Of a stretch of DNA of 64,000 bases, positions 19,104 to 26,777 are shown piece after piece. A program made the translations under genes and the position numbers. How positions within the stretch are numbered: position 1 is the first letter of the stretch; each line of letters opens with the position of its first letter. Under the pieces are notes generated by a model. That model saw nothing but the letters and a program-made list of their open reading frames with translations. It did not search any database and had not been told where the DNA came from. The DNA is taken from positions 1-64,000 of the forward strand of contig NZ_JAGTUF010000014.1 of the NCBI RefSeq assembly GCF_018224925.1. Direction: 5' to 3'. The stretch is from Magnetospirillum sulfuroxidans. Lineage in GTDB: Bacteria > Pseudomonadota > Alphaproteobacteria > Rhodospirillales > Magnetospirillaceae.

Positions 19104-19826
19104 ATGATATTAGAACGTCGCGTTATTGTCTTTCCGCGGGCTGATTTCCTGGATGCCATCCGGCGCTATGGCGAACGAAACAACAAGACCATGCCCGATC
19201 TGCCGCCCATGGGCCTGAATTTCGACCCCGCCCAAGATGTCGCCTTGACCGTTACCTTCGCCGCCACTCGTGGCGGCGTCGAAACCCGCTTTGCTTTTTC
19301 GCGCGAAGATGTCGGTCAGGCGCTGACCAATCATTGCCGCGATCACAAGGTGCCGCTGCCCAAGGACGTCGCCAAGCAGGTGGAAAAGTTCAAGGACGGC
19401 GCCGCGCTTTCCATGCAGATCGGTTCGCCCGGTATGCATGTCATGGTCATCGATGACCAAGAAGTGATGCGCAACATCATCAAGAAGTTGCTGTCCAAGG
19501 CCAATCCGGCTCAGATCACCGAGGCGACCAACGGCGCCCATGCGCTGGAAATGCTGCGTTCGGGCGACGTCGATCCCGACGTCATCTTGTGTGATTTGCA
19601 CATGGACAAGATGGATGGCAGCCAATTTCTGCGGGAATTGCGCGCCGACAAGGCCAATCTGAATAACCGCAAGCCGGTGCTGATCCTGACCGGCGACAAG
19701 AACGAGCAAGCGCACGAAGTCAGCCGGCAGATGGGGGCGTCGAAGGTTCTGACCAAACCCATTTCCGCCGACGACCTGATCAAGCAGATCATGTTGGTGC
19801 AGGGCTATTTCGAGATGAATAAGTAA
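19104..19826 (+). CDS. Response regulator with C-terminal receiver domain
   Basis: 240 residues. The second half (from about residue 115) is a CheY-type receiver: VMVIDDQEVMRN, phosphorylation Asp in CDLHMDKMDG, Thr in LILTGDKN and Lys in TKPIS. The first half, MILERRVIVFPRADFLDAI onward, is an unrecognised domain without a helix-turn-helix. A receiver at the C terminus behind an unknown N-terminal module is less common than the reverse. No kinase lies nearby. The ATG at 19104 was chosen; an upstream extension has no ribosome binding site. Confidence 0.8.
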   Translation: MILERRVIVFPRADFLDAIRRYGERNNKTMPDLPPMGLNFDPAQDVALTVTFAATRGGVETRFAFSREDVGQALTNHCRDHKVPLPKDVAKQVEKFKDGAALSMQIGSPGMHVMVIDDQEVMRNIIKKLLSKANPAQITEATNGAHALEMLRSGDVDPDVILCDLHMDKMDGSQFLRELRADKANLNNRKPVLILTGDKNEQAHEVSRQMGASKVLTKPISADDLIKQIMLVQGYFEMNK

Positions 19827-19888
19827 AGCTGGCTTTGCCGTGACGCGGGCTCGGGCTATGGTGTCGCTCCCGTCGTCAAGGGTGACCC

Positions 19889-20680
19889 ATGAGCCTCAAT
19901 CGTTATTCCACCGAACTTGCCCAATCCTTCCGACTGCCGCTTGAACAGCCGGGGCCGTGGCTGCGCGCCATCGTTCCGTGGTTCGTGCTGGCGCTGGCGG
20001 CCCACTTCGCCGGCGGCTTGGGCCTGCCCGGCGGTGGCTTGATTCCTTTTGCCTTGAACGGCTTGGCCTTTGGCGCCTTCGCCGTCACCTGGCAGCGCTT
20101 CGTCGCCTTGGGCGAGGATCCGGGGCGTCCGCTTTCCATCAGGATCGGGCCGCGCCATGTGTTGTGGGCCTTTGCCTATCAGGTGTTGTTGGGCTTCGAA
20201 AGCTTTCCCACCATCTTGCTGTCGTCCTTCTTGGCCGATGTGGAAAACGGCAGGCTTATCGGCATCGCCGTGCAGGAAGCGTTTCAGTTGCTGGTCGGCA
20301 CCATGTTCCTGATCCTGCCCCATATCGCGCTTTATAAGCGCGGCGGGGATGGGGCGTCGTTGCAGGAAATGACCTTGGCCGGCGGCATTTCGGTCGGCCT
20401 TGGATATGTGTTGGCCAATCTGCCGTTCCTGGTGATTTCCCTGGCCTGGGCTGATCTGGTCGGGCAATTGCCCGCCGGCCAGGGGACAGAAATCGCCGCC
20501 GCCTTGATTCAATTCGTGCTGTCGTTCGCGGCGGTGACGGTTTCGGCGGCGTTCTTCGCTAAGGTGTGGGTGCGTCTGCGGATGGAAGCGCCGCGCCTGG
20601 GGCGGCCCGCCCCCAACGATGACGCCGAGCCGACATCCAAGCCGCGTCGGACGGAACGTCTGCAAAAGCGCAAGCGTTAA
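19889..20680 (+). CDS. Hypothetical integral membrane protein
   Basis: 263 residues, unrecognised. After a cytoplasmic N terminus (MSLNRYSTELAQSFRLPLEQ) come about six membrane helices, including WFVLALAAHFAGGLGLPGG, FLILPHIALYK and AALIQFVLSFAAVTVSAAFF. The C-terminal tail is short, charged and Arg/Lys-rich. It is a single-gene unit, closed by a bidirectional terminator shared with the next, convergent gene. Confidence 0.7.
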   Translation: MSLNRYSTELAQSFRLPLEQPGPWLRAIVPWFVLALAAHFAGGLGLPGGGLIPFALNGLAFGAFAVTWQRFVALGEDPGRPLSIRIGPRHVLWAFAYQVLLGFESFPTILLSSFLADVENGRLIGIAVQEAFQLLVGTMFLILPHIALYKRGGDGASLQEMTLAGGISVGLGYVLANLPFLVISLAWADLVGQLPAGQGTEIAAALIQFVLSFAAVTVSAAFFAKVWVRLRMEAPRLGRPAPNDDAEPTSKPRRTERLQKRKR

Positions 20681-20692
20681 GTCGCCCCATGA

Positions 20693-20727
20693 AGAAAAAC
20701 GGGCCGGCAGCGATGCCGGCCTTTTTC
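20693..20727. terminator. Bidirectional terminator
   Basis: GGCCGGCA-GCGA-TGCCGGCC with CTTTTTC on one side and GAAAAACG on the other: it can stop both the membrane-protein gene and the convergent unknown-family gene. Confidence 0.85.
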
Positions 20728-22430
20728 TATCCGCCGAAGCCGGCGCGGACCAGCAGCATGTGGAAATCGCGCAAGGCTTTTTGCGCCTTGAGCGGGTCGC
20801 TGATGCCATCGACGAAATGGGCGTCGAAATGGGGTTGTCGCAGTAAACCCAAGATCCGTTCTCGCGCTCGGGTCATGGCTTTACCCTCGGGCAGAACGCC
20901 GGCGGCGCAAAATTGCACCAAGCGGATGGCGCGGTCATGCAAGGAGCTGTCTTGGTGGTCCAGCTTCTCGATGATCTGTTCCTCGATCAGATAACGTTCC
21001 AAAATCGCGTCGATATGGCTGCACACCTTGACCTTCATCGGTGGCGGGAACGGCGCTCGGGCCACCGCGCGATGGGCGGCGGTTGTCCGGATCATCTTTT
21101 CCTTGGGCGTCAGCCCGCGCTGGCACAGACGCAAAATCGAAATGCAGCTTAAGACGCGTTGAAAGTGTCCCATGATGTCGCTGGCATGTTCCGGCCCCAA
21201 CGGGCTGGCGGCGAGATCGCTCAGATACATGATGCCATAGGCCATGTCGGGCATGACGTTGAAGCAATTGGCGATGGCGATGGTGCGGCCCTTGGCGCCG
21301 CCTTCATCGACCATGCGGGTATAGCGGGTGGTCAGGGCTTCGGCGGTGTCGGGGCCAAAAAGCGGGCCGTCGGGGCCAAGCATGCGGCCGACGACTTGAA
21401 CAAAGGCTTCGCGTTCCTTGCCCGGATCGTTGCGGTATAGCGGGTTGGGGGAACGCAATTGCCGGTGCGCCCGGTCGATCAGGATGGTGCGGCTTTCCGG
21501 CAATTTCTGTTGCTTGAACAATTGGTTCAGCATTACCGCCGATTCGCCGGCATCGCTGTGTTCGGTGCTGAATTTTCCTTCGGCCAGATCCAGCATGGCG
21601 CAGATCGCCGCCGCCAAGCTGGGCTGAAACCCCAGGATTTCCTGAACGACAGCCGAGCCCAGAACGTCGGCGATCACCCCATCCAGCAAGGTCAGGGCAT
21701 GGGCATCGCCTTCGGTTGCCGCCAACTGGCACAGCCGATCCAGCTTGCCAATCCACGAGCGGACATCGACCAGATCGCGCGACAGCACCACCATGGCCAG
21801 GTAATCGGCCTCGGTTGGTTCGGCGGCGAGGTTGGATACGTGGTCGTACATATCCTTGAAAGCGCCATCGAGTTTGGGCAGCTTCAGGCCATCGGCACGG
21901 CGGGCCTTGGCCGACATTTCGTCGAAGGATTTGAAGATTTCCTCACGCCGGGCCTTGGAATCGCCTTCCCCTTCCTTGGTTTGCAGGAAGGCGACACGAT
22001 CCACCGCCGACGGCAGCAAGGCGTCCTTGTCCTGCAGGCGCTTCAATTCCTTGTAATTGTGCATCAATTCGGTGGGGGTGACGAAAGCCTTGTCCATGTA
22101 ATTGCGGAACAGGCGATTGGTCACCGCGCGACTTTGGGAGCCGTAATAATCGGTTGGAGCCTCGCATTTGGGCGGGGCCTCCTCGATTTTTACGATATAG
22201 ACCGGGCCGTCATCGCGCACCACTTGGGTCTGCGAGAAGATTTCCTTCTCGTCGAAGGTGCCATCGCCGCGCGCCCAGTTGCGGATGACCCGCGCGCCTT
22301 CGCATTTTTTGTCGGTTAACAGCTTTTTGGCGGCAGAAACCGCCGCATTCTGGTCGCCGACCAGGGATTGCTGTATCCAGCGGCCATCTTTCATGGCCTG
22401 GATCTCAAAATTGGCGCGGTCAGACGCCAT
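20727..22430 (-). CDS. Unknown-family protein, member A (567 residues)
   Basis: Family not recognised. It is a clear paralogue of the gene at 57708-59402. Both start with a ~60-residue module (NFEIQAMKDGRWIQQSL here) that ends in RVIRNW, then share VTPTELMH, RSWIGKLDRL, LDGVIADVLGSAVVQEILGF and, near the end, ERYLIEEQIIEKLD and RAIRLVQFCAAGVLPEGKAM. It is almost entirely helical and probably soluble. The ATG at 22430 has GGAGAATGGGC before it. It is a single-gene unit, transcribed alone. Confidence 0.8.
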   Translation of the reverse strand: MASDRANFEIQAMKDGRWIQQSLVGDQNAAVSAAKKLLTDKKCEGARVIRNWARGDGTFDEKEIFSQTQVVRDDGPVYIVKIEEAPPKCEAPTDYYGSQSRAVTNRLFRNYMDKAFVTPTELMHNYKELKRLQDKDALLPSAVDRVAFLQTKEGEGDSKARREEIFKSFDEMSAKARRADGLKLPKLDGAFKDMYDHVSNLAAEPTEADYLAMVVLSRDLVDVRSWIGKLDRLCQLAATEGDAHALTLLDGVIADVLGSAVVQEILGFQPSLAAAICAMLDLAEGKFSTEHSDAGESAVMLNQLFKQQKLPESRTILIDRAHRQLRSPNPLYRNDPGKEREAFVQVVGRMLGPDGPLFGPDTAEALTTRYTRMVDEGGAKGRTIAIANCFNVMPDMAYGIMYLSDLAASPLGPEHASDIMGHFQRVLSCISILRLCQRGLTPKEKMIRTTAAHRAVARAPFPPPMKVKVCSHIDAILERYLIEEQIIEKLDHQDSSLHDRAIRLVQFCAAGVLPEGKAMTRARERILGLLRQPHFDAHFVDGISDPLKAQKALRDFHMLLVRAGFGG

Positions 22431-22629
22431 GCCCATTCTCCTTTTCCCGATCCAATTCTGGCGACCGGTACCTTCCTGCCCGACGCATCTTTGATACGTT
22501 CGTGGGCAGCAAGTTGTCACGGATAGATTTGCAGGCTTATCCTTAATTTTCCCTCAATTCATACGATGGTCGGTTGCTCGGGGGAAAAGAAGGCCGCACA
22601 ATTGGCGGCAAGGCTGCGGGAGAGAAAAG

Positions 22630-22941
22630 ATGTCGGTGCGCTTTACGTGGCTTCGTCCCGGCGGCTGGGTTCGTTTGGGCGTCGTGGTTGCCGTGGCGAT
22701 CTTGTTCGCCACCCCGATGTTGTGGGCCTTGGGGGCTTTTGGCGATGGCGACGAGGCCATCCGGCGGGCGTTGATCTTCTTGTTCGCCGGCCTGTGGTTT
22801 GGTATCGGCGTCGGCTATGCCGCCGGCTGGGCCTTGCGCGGCTTCGTCTTGCGCTCGAAAGAGCCTGATGATGAGGACGATGCCGGCCCCGCCCGCCCAC
22901 CTGTGGGCCGGCCCGGTTCTCCGCCCCGCCCTGGGCACTGA
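22630..22941 (+). CDS. Small two-helix membrane protein
   Basis: 103 residues: two hydrophobic helices (VVVAVAILFATPMLWALGAF and ALIFLFAGLWFGIGVGYAAG) and an acidic then Pro/Arg-rich tail. Unrecognised. GGGAGAGAAAAG precedes the ATG. It lies between the divergent unknown-family gene and the cytochrome cluster. Confidence 0.65.
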   Translation: MSVRFTWLRPGGWVRLGVVVAVAILFATPMLWALGAFGDGDEAIRRALIFLFAGLWFGIGVGYAAGWALRGFVLRSKEPDDEDDAGPARPPVGRPGSPPRPGH

Positions 22942-22985
22942 AACCAAATCCCCTACTGATTTATATCTTCGCCCCCGCCCACGCT

Positions 22986-23083
22986 GTGATCAAGCATCAC
23001 GGCGGCGAGAGGATTTCGCCGGTCAGCATCGGATCGCGAAGCTGAACCCAAGCTGAATGGGCCGCTCAGAACCTGTTCAGGTT
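22986..23083. promoter_or_regulatory. Two palindromes ahead of the cytochrome cluster
   Basis: GTGATCAAGCATCAC (22986-23000) is an inverted repeat with a 5-bp centre. AACCTGTTCAGGTT (23070-23083) is a perfect 14-bp palindrome 45 bp before the next start. They look like operator sites, but no regulator can be named. Confidence 0.4.
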
Positions 23084-23128
23084 GTGATTGATATTGTTCT
23101 TGGCATCGACAGCCCCAGGAGGGATCAG

Positions 23129-23410
23129 ATGCTTGGAAAAATGCTCATTCACGGATTGGTCGCGGCAGTGTTGGTCGGCTCGGCCGCTGCGGTTTTCGCC
23201 CAAGCCAAAGACAATGGCTCTGTGAGCGCCAATACCGCCCAGACCAATGTCACCCGATCGGCCCCCCTGCCGGCTGAGGCCAAGGCGTCTCAAAGCGATA
23301 ACGGATATATCCGGCCGAGCAAAAATGATCTTGGCAAGCGCGAGCATGAGCGTGAACGCGGCCATGACCGCAAATCCGGGCGTCACGGCGAAGACCGCGA
23401 CGACGATTGA
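23129..23410 (+). CDS. Small periplasmic protein with His/Asp/Arg-rich tail
   Basis: 93 residues. A signal peptide (MLGKMLIHGLVAAVLVGSAA, cleavage after VFA) leads to a Ser/Asn-rich middle and a charged tail (REHERERGHDRKSGRHGEDR) that could bind metal or heme. It precedes the cytochrome b gene by 15 bp and is probably cotranscribed with the SHP/diheme genes. Unrecognised family. Confidence 0.65.
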   Translation: MLGKMLIHGLVAAVLVGSAAAVFAQAKDNGSVSANTAQTNVTRSAPLPAEAKASQSDNGYIRPSKNDLGKREHERERGHDRKSGRHGEDRDDD

Positions 23411-23425
23411 TCGGAGGGTTGCTCC

Positions 23426-23929
23426 ATGTCCCCCAAGCTTCAATACACGCTGATTAAAATCTGGCACGCCTGGGTCGGCGGCGCCTTCCTGGTCGCCTAT
23501 CTGACGGCCGATGAAGACACCTATTCCATGCATTTGTTTGCCGGCTATGCCGTCCTGGCGGCCATCGTCGTGCGGTTGCTGGCGGCCATGGTCGCCCCGG
23601 CGGCGGGGCCGTTGCGGCTGCGACGCCCCAGCTTCGGGGCGGTGACGGCCTGGTTCGCGGTTCGCAAGGGGCGTCACCCCCTGTTTGCGTGGTTCGCGGC
23701 GGCGTTGATGATCATTGTTGGTTTGGCGGCCCTGTCGGGGGCGCTGGCCGATGTCTTCACATGGCTGGAACACCCGCACGAAGCCATCGCCACGGCGTCC
23801 TTGTGGGTCATCTTCGGCCATATCGGCTTTGTCGTTTTCATTTATGGCGGCAAGCGTTTGCTGGGGCGAATTGGCGACGCCGTTTCCCACATCCGCCTTT
23901 CCGCCTCTGCCAAGGAGCATTCCCGATGA
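23426..23929 (+). CDS. Cytochrome b561-type membrane protein
   Basis: 167 residues and four membrane helices with histidines placed for two b hemes: IKIWHAWVGG, MHLFAGYAVLAAIVVRLLAA, and the WLEHPHEAIA and IFGHIGFVVFI segments. The family carries electrons between quinones and partner cytochromes. Its partners here are the two downstream c-type cytochromes. The stop overlaps the SHP start by 4 bp (ATGA). Confidence 0.88.
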   Translation: MSPKLQYTLIKIWHAWVGGAFLVAYLTADEDTYSMHLFAGYAVLAAIVVRLLAAMVAPAAGPLRLRRPSFGAVTAWFAVRKGRHPLFAWFAAALMIIVGLAALSGALADVFTWLEHPHEAIATASLWVIFGHIGFVVFIYGGKRLLGRIGDAVSHIRLSASAKEHSR

Positions 23930-24342
23930 TCCGTCCGATCCTGGTTGCCGCCCTGTTCATACTGCCGGTGGCTGCGCTCGCCGCTGATTCCGCCCGTGAC
24001 GCCATCTTGGCCGATTACGCCACCCAGGCGAAAAAGGCCGATGTCAGCTTTACCGCGTTCTCATCCCAACGAGGCGAAGCGTTGTTCCGGACCAAATGGG
24101 CCGGCGGCGATCCGCGGACGCCGTCTTGCACGGCGTGTCACACTGATAATCCTCGCAATTCGGGGCAGAACGCCAAGACCGGGCGCACCATCGATCCGGT
24201 GGCGGTGTCGGCCAATCCCAAACGCTTCACCAACCGCGACGATGTGGAAAAGCAGTTCGGGCGGGATTGCAAAAGCGTGCTGGGGCGGGAATGTTCGGCC
24301 CTGGAAAAGGGCGATTACATCACGTTTATGGCGGGGCAGTGA
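23926..24342 (+). CDS. SHP-like c-type cytochrome (DUF1924)
   Basis: 138 residues. A signal peptide (to ALAAD) is followed by SSQRGEALFRTKWAGG, one heme site CTACH, then NPKRFTNRDDVEKQFGRDCK, GRECSALEKGDYITF. This matches the SHP family, whose founding member is an oxygen-binding high-spin cytochrome c in Rhodobacter sphaeroides. A disulfide between the two later cysteines is typical. In known clusters it is reduced through a diheme cytochrome c and a cytochrome b, as found on each side here. Confidence 0.88.
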   Translation: MIRPILVAALFILPVAALAADSARDAILADYATQAKKADVSFTAFSSQRGEALFRTKWAGGDPRTPSCTACHTDNPRNSGQNAKTGRTIDPVAVSANPKRFTNRDDVEKQFGRDCKSVLGRECSALEKGDYITFMAGQ

Positions 24343-24344
24343 TC

Positions 24345-24809
24345 ATGCGCCGCAGCGTCATTGCCCTTGCCGTCCTGATGACCTGGATATCGCCAGCCTT
24401 GGCCGAGGATTGGGTGCCGCCGGTGACGGATCCCTTGGTGCAAAAGGAATGCGGGGCCTGTCATATGGCCTTTCAGCCCGCTTTTCTGCCGGCGCGGTCA
24501 TGGAACCGGATGATGGACGAATTGTCCGACCATTTCGGCGAGGACGCCAGCCTGCCCGCCGATAAAACCCAGGCGATCCGTGCTTATCTGACCGCCAATG
24601 CCGGCGATGTGCAGATGAAGGGGCGGGCGTGGAAATACATGAAATGGGTGTCGCCGGGGGGAACTCCGCAGAAAATCACCGAAAACCCCGATTTCGAACG
24701 CAAGCACCGCTTCGCCGACAAGGTGTGGAAAGACCCCAAGGTGGTGACGAAATCCAATTGCCCCGCCTGCCATCGCGCGGCCGACAAGGGATATTATGAA
24801 GATGACTGA
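24345..24809 (+). CDS. Diheme cytochrome c (DHC type)
   Basis: 154 residues. A signal peptide (to PALAED), then a heme site CGACH near the N terminus and CPACH near the C terminus, with MAFQPAFLPARSWNRMM between. This matches the DHC partner of SHP. It starts 3 bp after the SHP stop. A periplasmic electron carrier between the membrane cytochrome b and SHP is the expected role. Confidence 0.88.
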   Translation: MRRSVIALAVLMTWISPALAEDWVPPVTDPLVQKECGACHMAFQPAFLPARSWNRMMDELSDHFGEDASLPADKTQAIRAYLTANAGDVQMKGRAWKYMKWVSPGGTPQKITENPDFERKHRFADKVWKDPKVVTKSNCPACHRAADKGYYEDD

Positions 24810-25096
24810 TTCTGGCCGCCTTTTTGATCATCCCGGTTGGTTCGTAGCAGGAGAGAGCAAGGAAAGGGCGATAAATTCGCAGTGGCTGCGCATATATAAA
24901 TGTAAATATGTGCGTATCAATTAAAAATGCACGCCCTTGTCGGAGCCGGCAATAAGCTAAAATAGGGGGTGGCCTCATTTATTTCCATAATCCCTCTAAT
25001 TTTACTCTCCTGGAATATAGCTGTGTTTCGTCGATTTCACCGTTGCATTCATGTTGTTTTAATTGCGATAGTCTCTCTATCGTCAGATCAACAGTG
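24810..25096. other. Intergenic region, A/T-rich, no gene seen
   Basis: 287 bp between the diheme cytochrome and the small ORF. It is markedly A/T-rich compared with its surroundings (for example CATATATAAATGTAAATATG). No terminator, tRNA or convincing ORF was found; a promoter for the small downstream ORF is likely. Confidence 0.4.
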
Positions 25097-25207
25097 ATGG
25101 GCGTTATTGGCTTTGGGGGTGTCGTGAATCCCGAGCATTATTCCTGGGTCGCGGTGGCCGTCATGGCCGTTGCTATTCTTCACGCCGCATTCCAGATGCT
25201 GCGTTAA
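25097..25207 (+). CDS. Small single-helix membrane protein (36 residues)
   Basis: Reads MGVIGFGGVVNPEHYSW then a hydrophobic helix VAVAVMAVAILHAAFQMLR, ending just before a strong terminator. A GTG at 25124 (after TTTGGGGGTGTC) is a second possible start, giving 27 residues. Its position between a promoter-like A/T-rich region and a terminator suggests a real small transcript. Function unknown. Confidence 0.45.
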   Translation: MGVIGFGGVVNPEHYSWVAVAVMAVAILHAAFQMLR

Positions 25208-25211
25208 CAGC

Positions 25212-25248
25212 AAAAGCCCGACCCGAAGATTTCCGGGTCGGGCTTTTT
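25212..25248. terminator. Bidirectional terminator between small ORF and flgL
   Basis: AAAAGCCCGACCCG pairs with CGGGTCGGGCTTTT around AAGATTTC, with T runs on both strands. It closes the small ORF and the convergent flagellar operon. Confidence 0.9.
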
Positions 25249-25263
25249 GTTTCAAGATGATGC

Positions 25264-26766
25264 TTAGTTGAGGAAGTTGAGCAGCGACATTTCGCGGACC
25301 TTGGCCAAGGTCTGATAGCCGGCCTCAAGGGCGCGCTGATCGTCCAGCAGCAAGGTGATGGCTTCTTCCTTGTTGACGTTTTCCATGGAGGTAATGCGCT
25401 CGTCAAGAAAGCCGACATAGGATTTGTGCGTTTCCGTCGTCGTCTTGATCAGGCCCTGGGTCACGCCCAATTGCGAGCGCACCGATTCAAGGTCGCTGCT
25501 GGCCTCGGGGCCAAAGGGCGGGCTGGCGCTGGCCGGGTGATTGAGCGCGTCCTGAATAAGAAAACGGGCGCCTTCGATCCGGTCGAGGTTGTTTTCCAAG
25601 CCGCCCGATGTGCCATAAGCCCCTTGGGCGATCATGCCCATGGCCCGGATCGCCTTTTCAAAGGCCGGGTCCGACGCGAAGACTCCGATGCTGACGGTGC
25701 GGTTTTGGTCGATACGCTGTTCGATGTTGATGTTATCGCCCTGGTACCACGAATCCGCCGACAGGGTGGCGGCCACGGTCTCGGTGGTGCCGATCTTGGC
25801 GCTGGCGATGGTGATGGTGTCGGGCGGACCGGCGGTGATGGACTGAACCTCGTAGACGCCGTCATTGCCGGTCGTGCCTGCCACGGTGAAGGTTTGGCCG
25901 GCGGTGAAGCCGGTGGCGTTGGACACGGTGATGGTATCGGTGCCGGGGACGAAGGTCAGGTTCGCGGCCACGTTGGTGGTGGATTTCGAATCATCGGTGT
26001 AATAGCTGATGGTGCCGGCGGTGGGGCCTTCGGTGGTCAGGCGCGACACCTTGAGCTGGGTGCCGGTATTGCCGACCACCGTATAGCTTTGGTTGTTGCC
26101 GGCGGCCGCGCCGGCGGCGGTGATGCGCGATCCCACCGGAATGTCGGACAGAGTGCCGGCATTGGCGGCGGTGATGGTGCCGTTGGCGGCGTTGAAGCTC
26201 AGATTGCCGGTGATGCTGGTGTCGGTGGTGATGTCCAGCATATGGGCGGCCCGCGTGGTCGGATAGGTGACGCTGTTGCCGTCATAGATATCTTGAAACC
26301 CCGCCAGGCTGCCGGCGGCCAATTTGACCGGCTCGGTGGAAACGCGGCCGCCCGAGAACAGGTATTGTCCATCGGCGCTGGACGACAGATAGGATTGCAT
26401 GTCGATCATCGACTGGAAGGCCCAGTTCTGGATGTTCTCGACGTCTTGTTGTGACCGGTTTTCGTTGGCATAAAAGGTTTCCAGGCGGTCCTTGAAGGCC
26501 TTCATCGTCTTTTCGACGGCGGTCATCGACACGTCGGCGGCCTTGATGCGGGTCTGCGCCATGTCGTTGTTGGTGATGAAGGCATTGGCGCGGGCCTTTT
26601 CATTCTCGAAATTGATCAGCCGGTTGCTGTCTTTCGAGATGCCGGTGTAATTCTGCGACTTCTTTTCGGTGAGCACCTGAAGAGTCAGCTTGTTGATACG
26701 TTCGTTCAGCGCGGTCACGCGCGACAGATACATCTGGTTGGAGCCATAGGTTGCGATGCGAGTCAT
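25264..26766 (-). CDS. flgL: Flagellar hook-associated protein 3 (hook-filament junction)
   Basis: 500 residues. The flagellin-like N-terminal helix MTRIATYGSNQMYLSRVTAL and the C-terminal helix ending RALEGYQTLAKVRE-type sequence (ALEAGYQTLAKVREMSLLNF) form the D0/D1 core. The middle (about residues 175-330) is a Thr/Gly/Ala-rich insertion of beta-type repeats, for example NATGFTAGQTFTVAGTTGND, which makes it longer than E. coli FlgL (317). It lies 11 bp after flgK, last gene of the operon. Confidence 0.93.
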   Translation of the reverse strand: MTRIATYGSNQMYLSRVTALNERINKLTLQVLTEKKSQNYTGISKDSNRLINFENEKARANAFITNNDMAQTRIKAADVSMTAVEKTMKAFKDRLETFYANENRSQQDVENIQNWAFQSMIDMQSYLSSSADGQYLFSGGRVSTEPVKLAAGSLAGFQDIYDGNSVTYPTTRAAHMLDITTDTSITGNLSFNAANGTITAANAGTLSDIPVGSRITAAGAAAGNNQSYTVVGNTGTQLKVSRLTTEGPTAGTISYYTDDSKSTTNVAANLTFVPGTDTITVSNATGFTAGQTFTVAGTTGNDGVYEVQSITAGPPDTITIASAKIGTTETVAATLSADSWYQGDNINIEQRIDQNRTVSIGVFASDPAFEKAIRAMGMIAQGAYGTSGGLENNLDRIEGARFLIQDALNHPASASPPFGPEASSDLESVRSQLGVTQGLIKTTTETHKSYVGFLDERITSMENVNKEEAITLLLDDQRALEAGYQTLAKVREMSLLNFLN

Positions 26767-26777
26767 GGCGTCCTCCG

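Noticed and set aside
24889-24914. Imperfect A/T-rich inverted repeat TGCGCATAT / ATATGTGCG considered as operator
   Set aside because: The arms match only partly and nothing else supports it.
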